Source of the DNA: Centropus unirufus
Taxonomy: Eukaryota > Chordata > Aves > Cuculiformes > Centropidae
DNA: 64,000 nucleotides
Direction: 5' to 3'
NCBI GenBank assembly: GCA_013397695.1
Contig: VYZI01000202.1
Location: 315,869-379,868 of the forward strand
The first letter of the stretch is position 1, and every line of letters starts with the position of its first letter. Under the pieces are notes generated by a model that saw only the letters and a program-made list of their open reading frames with translations, did no database searches and was not told the DNA's origin. Shown here piece by piece: positions 62,073 through 64,000 of the stretch. Made by a program: the position numbers and the translations under genes.

Positions 62073-64000
62073 GTGCTGAAATTATATTTTATTAGGCATT
62101 AGAGAATTCCTATGGTTTGGCACAAATATCTGAGTATTTTACAACCTGGCTTTGAGGTATCTTTACATCAGGCTTGCCATGGTACTCTTCAGATCAAGGA
62201 CTATATTCTGGTCCTGCAGAATATATATAAAATATATACAATTGTAACTGGTGTTCGTTTGCATACACAGGCAGAATAAAAGGAACAGTTTACTTTTTGC
62301 TGGAATGCAGTCACATATGATCGTATTTCAAGAACAGAAGTAAAGAATGGCAGACTCATACCCAGCTGAAAGTACGAGGGGGACTGTAGCAGGCAGGATG
62401 CTATTTACTTCAGATAAAACTATCAACTCCTTTACAGGGCTGCTATTATTAACCTTGAGAAAAGCATCATGGAATATTTCATGACCATAAGTGATCAAAC
62501 CTTGGTCTTCTATCTCATTCAAATAAGAGTATCTCCACCTTGACCCTGCTTTTAATGCACAGAGATGGTTGATCAGCCCTAAATTGCTCCCGGGAGAAGT
62601 CCAGCTCAGAAGAACAATTCAAATCTGGTTGTGACCAATGAAAAAAAATCCAGTGTTGTGGGCTTTGAAACTAATTGGGTGGACTTTTATGGGCAAAATG
62701 GGCCAATGGTAGATATTATATCTTTGCTGCTGGAAGTGCCAAGCTGGCTCTGTCCATCTTCCCCTTTCTTTCCTCTGCAGAACAGTAAATAACTGAGTTA
62801 GACTGCCCTTCATCAAGCTTGTGGTTAGCAGACTCTTTGCAGAGCATATTTTTAAGCTCTTTTATTTAAGTATGATTGCTGAGGAAGTACAGTCACTTCA
62901 CCACACTTCTGCCCCCAAGGGAGGTGCATCTTCTTAGAGAGACATTATGTCAAATTGTAAGACATAGCATTCACAGCCATGAGCTGTATCACATGATAAT
63001 ATATCTGCCTGGGTAATCTGAAAAAGAATAAATAAATGCACTGACAACGGCCTTGGGAAAAAAAAAGAGAGGGAGATATAAACCATTATTACATGGAGAG
63101 GGAGGGAGAAGAGAATATTAGCAGTAGAAGTTTTGCTTCTAGAGAATAACTTGATGAATAAATAACTTATCAAATGCTGCCTAACATTCAAAATTACTTT
63201 TAACTGTCTGTCCTGTAGAACACCCCTTGTTTACTAAGCATTTATTAGCATTTAGAACTTCTATTAAATTTAGCACTTACCGAAACGAGTCTAGAAAATG
63301 AACTTCATGATGTATCTGATTTATGCTCTTACAACATCATAACATTGGATACAGTCCTCAGCTGCTATAGACACAACCCCAACAGAATTAATGAGCATAC
63401 AGTCTTCTTGACTTACAGCAAGTGAGAAGCTAGCCCAGCATGTTTGACCAAGCAATTTGGGACAGCCCTTTCAAAACAAACCTGCTCCAAAGCAAACGTA
63501 TTCTAGGATTCTCCATTCCACCCACTTTCTTCTCTCTTGTGTCACTGCTATAGCATTAAATACATATCGTGTTGCTCTCACTTGTTCCCCATGCAGGGAG
63601 AATTAATACATATTTTGAAACTCTATCCAAATAAAAGACCCTCAGCAGAAAGTGAATTCTTTCTCCAAAGTTTTTTAACCTATTCTGACTTATACAGCTT
63701 AGCCAGACGTATAAATGAGATAATTAGCCTTTTGTCCTTCAGATAATTTGAGTCCATTATGAAGCTTTAGTGTGTTTAGCTCCTTGCTCAGAATTGGCTG
63801 GCCTACATTTCTGATTTTTGAACAACAGTTGCTTGAAAATAATTCATGTTTGTAGCCACCAGATCCATTTCTTCTGCTCCAGAATTGTTACTGTGCCCTT
63901 CAGCCATAGCTCAGACTAGGAGATAAACAGATCTTGTAAATGTTTCCTGGCTCTTCTTCTGGCCATAGGAACCAGGCTCAGTCTCATCACAGTTTTGGAG

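Larger units (their letters stand above)
56901..64000. other. Intergenic, no gene recognised
   Basis: AT-rich non-coding sequence to the right edge. One short repeat relic (59.7 kb), a simple repeat (62.03 kb) and an ATATATA tract (62221-62238). A small inverted repeat GCAGC-AATTA-GCTGC occurs near 58590. No gene. Confidence 0.65.

Noticed and set aside
1..64000. Neighbouring genes DRD1 or NSG2, or any tRNA, rRNA or CRISPR array
   Set aside because: Expected neighbours from mammalian synteny were looked for by protein motif and not found; no RNA gene or CRISPR-like repeat-spacer pattern was seen.

Overview
This window is vertebrate and almost certainly avian nuclear DNA. Protein-coding sequence is under 2% of it, and the one intact gene is split by a GT-AG intron. 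A CR1-type LINE 3' end, with its characteristic ATTCTATG repeats, lies at 10656-10713. Several faint stretches resemble old amniote SINE or other repeats. There are no rRNA or CRISPR arrays, no tRNA that I could recognise by eye, and no bacterial-style gene packing. A 40-base run of N (29571-29610) and a single N (23480) mark it as a draft assembly. I cannot name the species.

The only protein-coding gene I can support is MSX2, on the minus strand. Exon 1 (29140 down to 28786) and exon 2 (25244 down to 24820) are joined across a 3.54-kb intron and give a complete 259-residue muscle-segment-homeobox repressor. It has an eh1/Groucho-type motif in exon 1 and a full 60-residue homeodomain in exon 2. 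The 3' UTR runs left, possibly to about 23.25 kb. The promoter lies in a CpG island at 28.7-29.4 kb with CCAAT, CRE-like and AP-1-like motifs.

The rest looks like the non-coding regulatory territory of a developmental transcription factor. From about 16.9 to 35.8 kb, GC-rich CpG-dense patches (about 17.6-18.3, 20.3-21.1, 22.2-22.7, 28.7-29.4, 29.6-29.9, 32.1-32.8, 33.5-33.7, 34.1-34.5 and 35.5-35.8 kb) alternate with AT-rich, homeodomain-, SOX-, T-box- and TCF-motif-bearing blocks that look like conserved non-coding elements. Left of 16 kb and right of 36 kb the sequence is ordinary AT-rich intergenic DNA with scattered enhancer-like blocks (7.8-8.3, 14.1-14.3, 38.0-38.2, 45.9-46.1, 54.0-54.5, 56.7-56.9 kb), old repeat relics and simple repeats.

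Known synteny (human NSG2-MSX2-DRD1, with large deserts around MSX2) would place DRD1 beyond the left edge and NSG2 beyond the right edge; neither is inside the window. I found no new protein system. The most distinctive signals are regulatory: a tandemly duplicated 17-bp unit with a palindromic homeodomain site in the MSX2 intron, a 10-bp-arm inverted repeat with TTAATTAA just upstream of the promoter, a cluster of four TCF/LEF motifs, three T-box half-sites in one block, and several palindromic homeodomain sites. All enhancer calls rest on base composition and motifs read by eye, without alignment.
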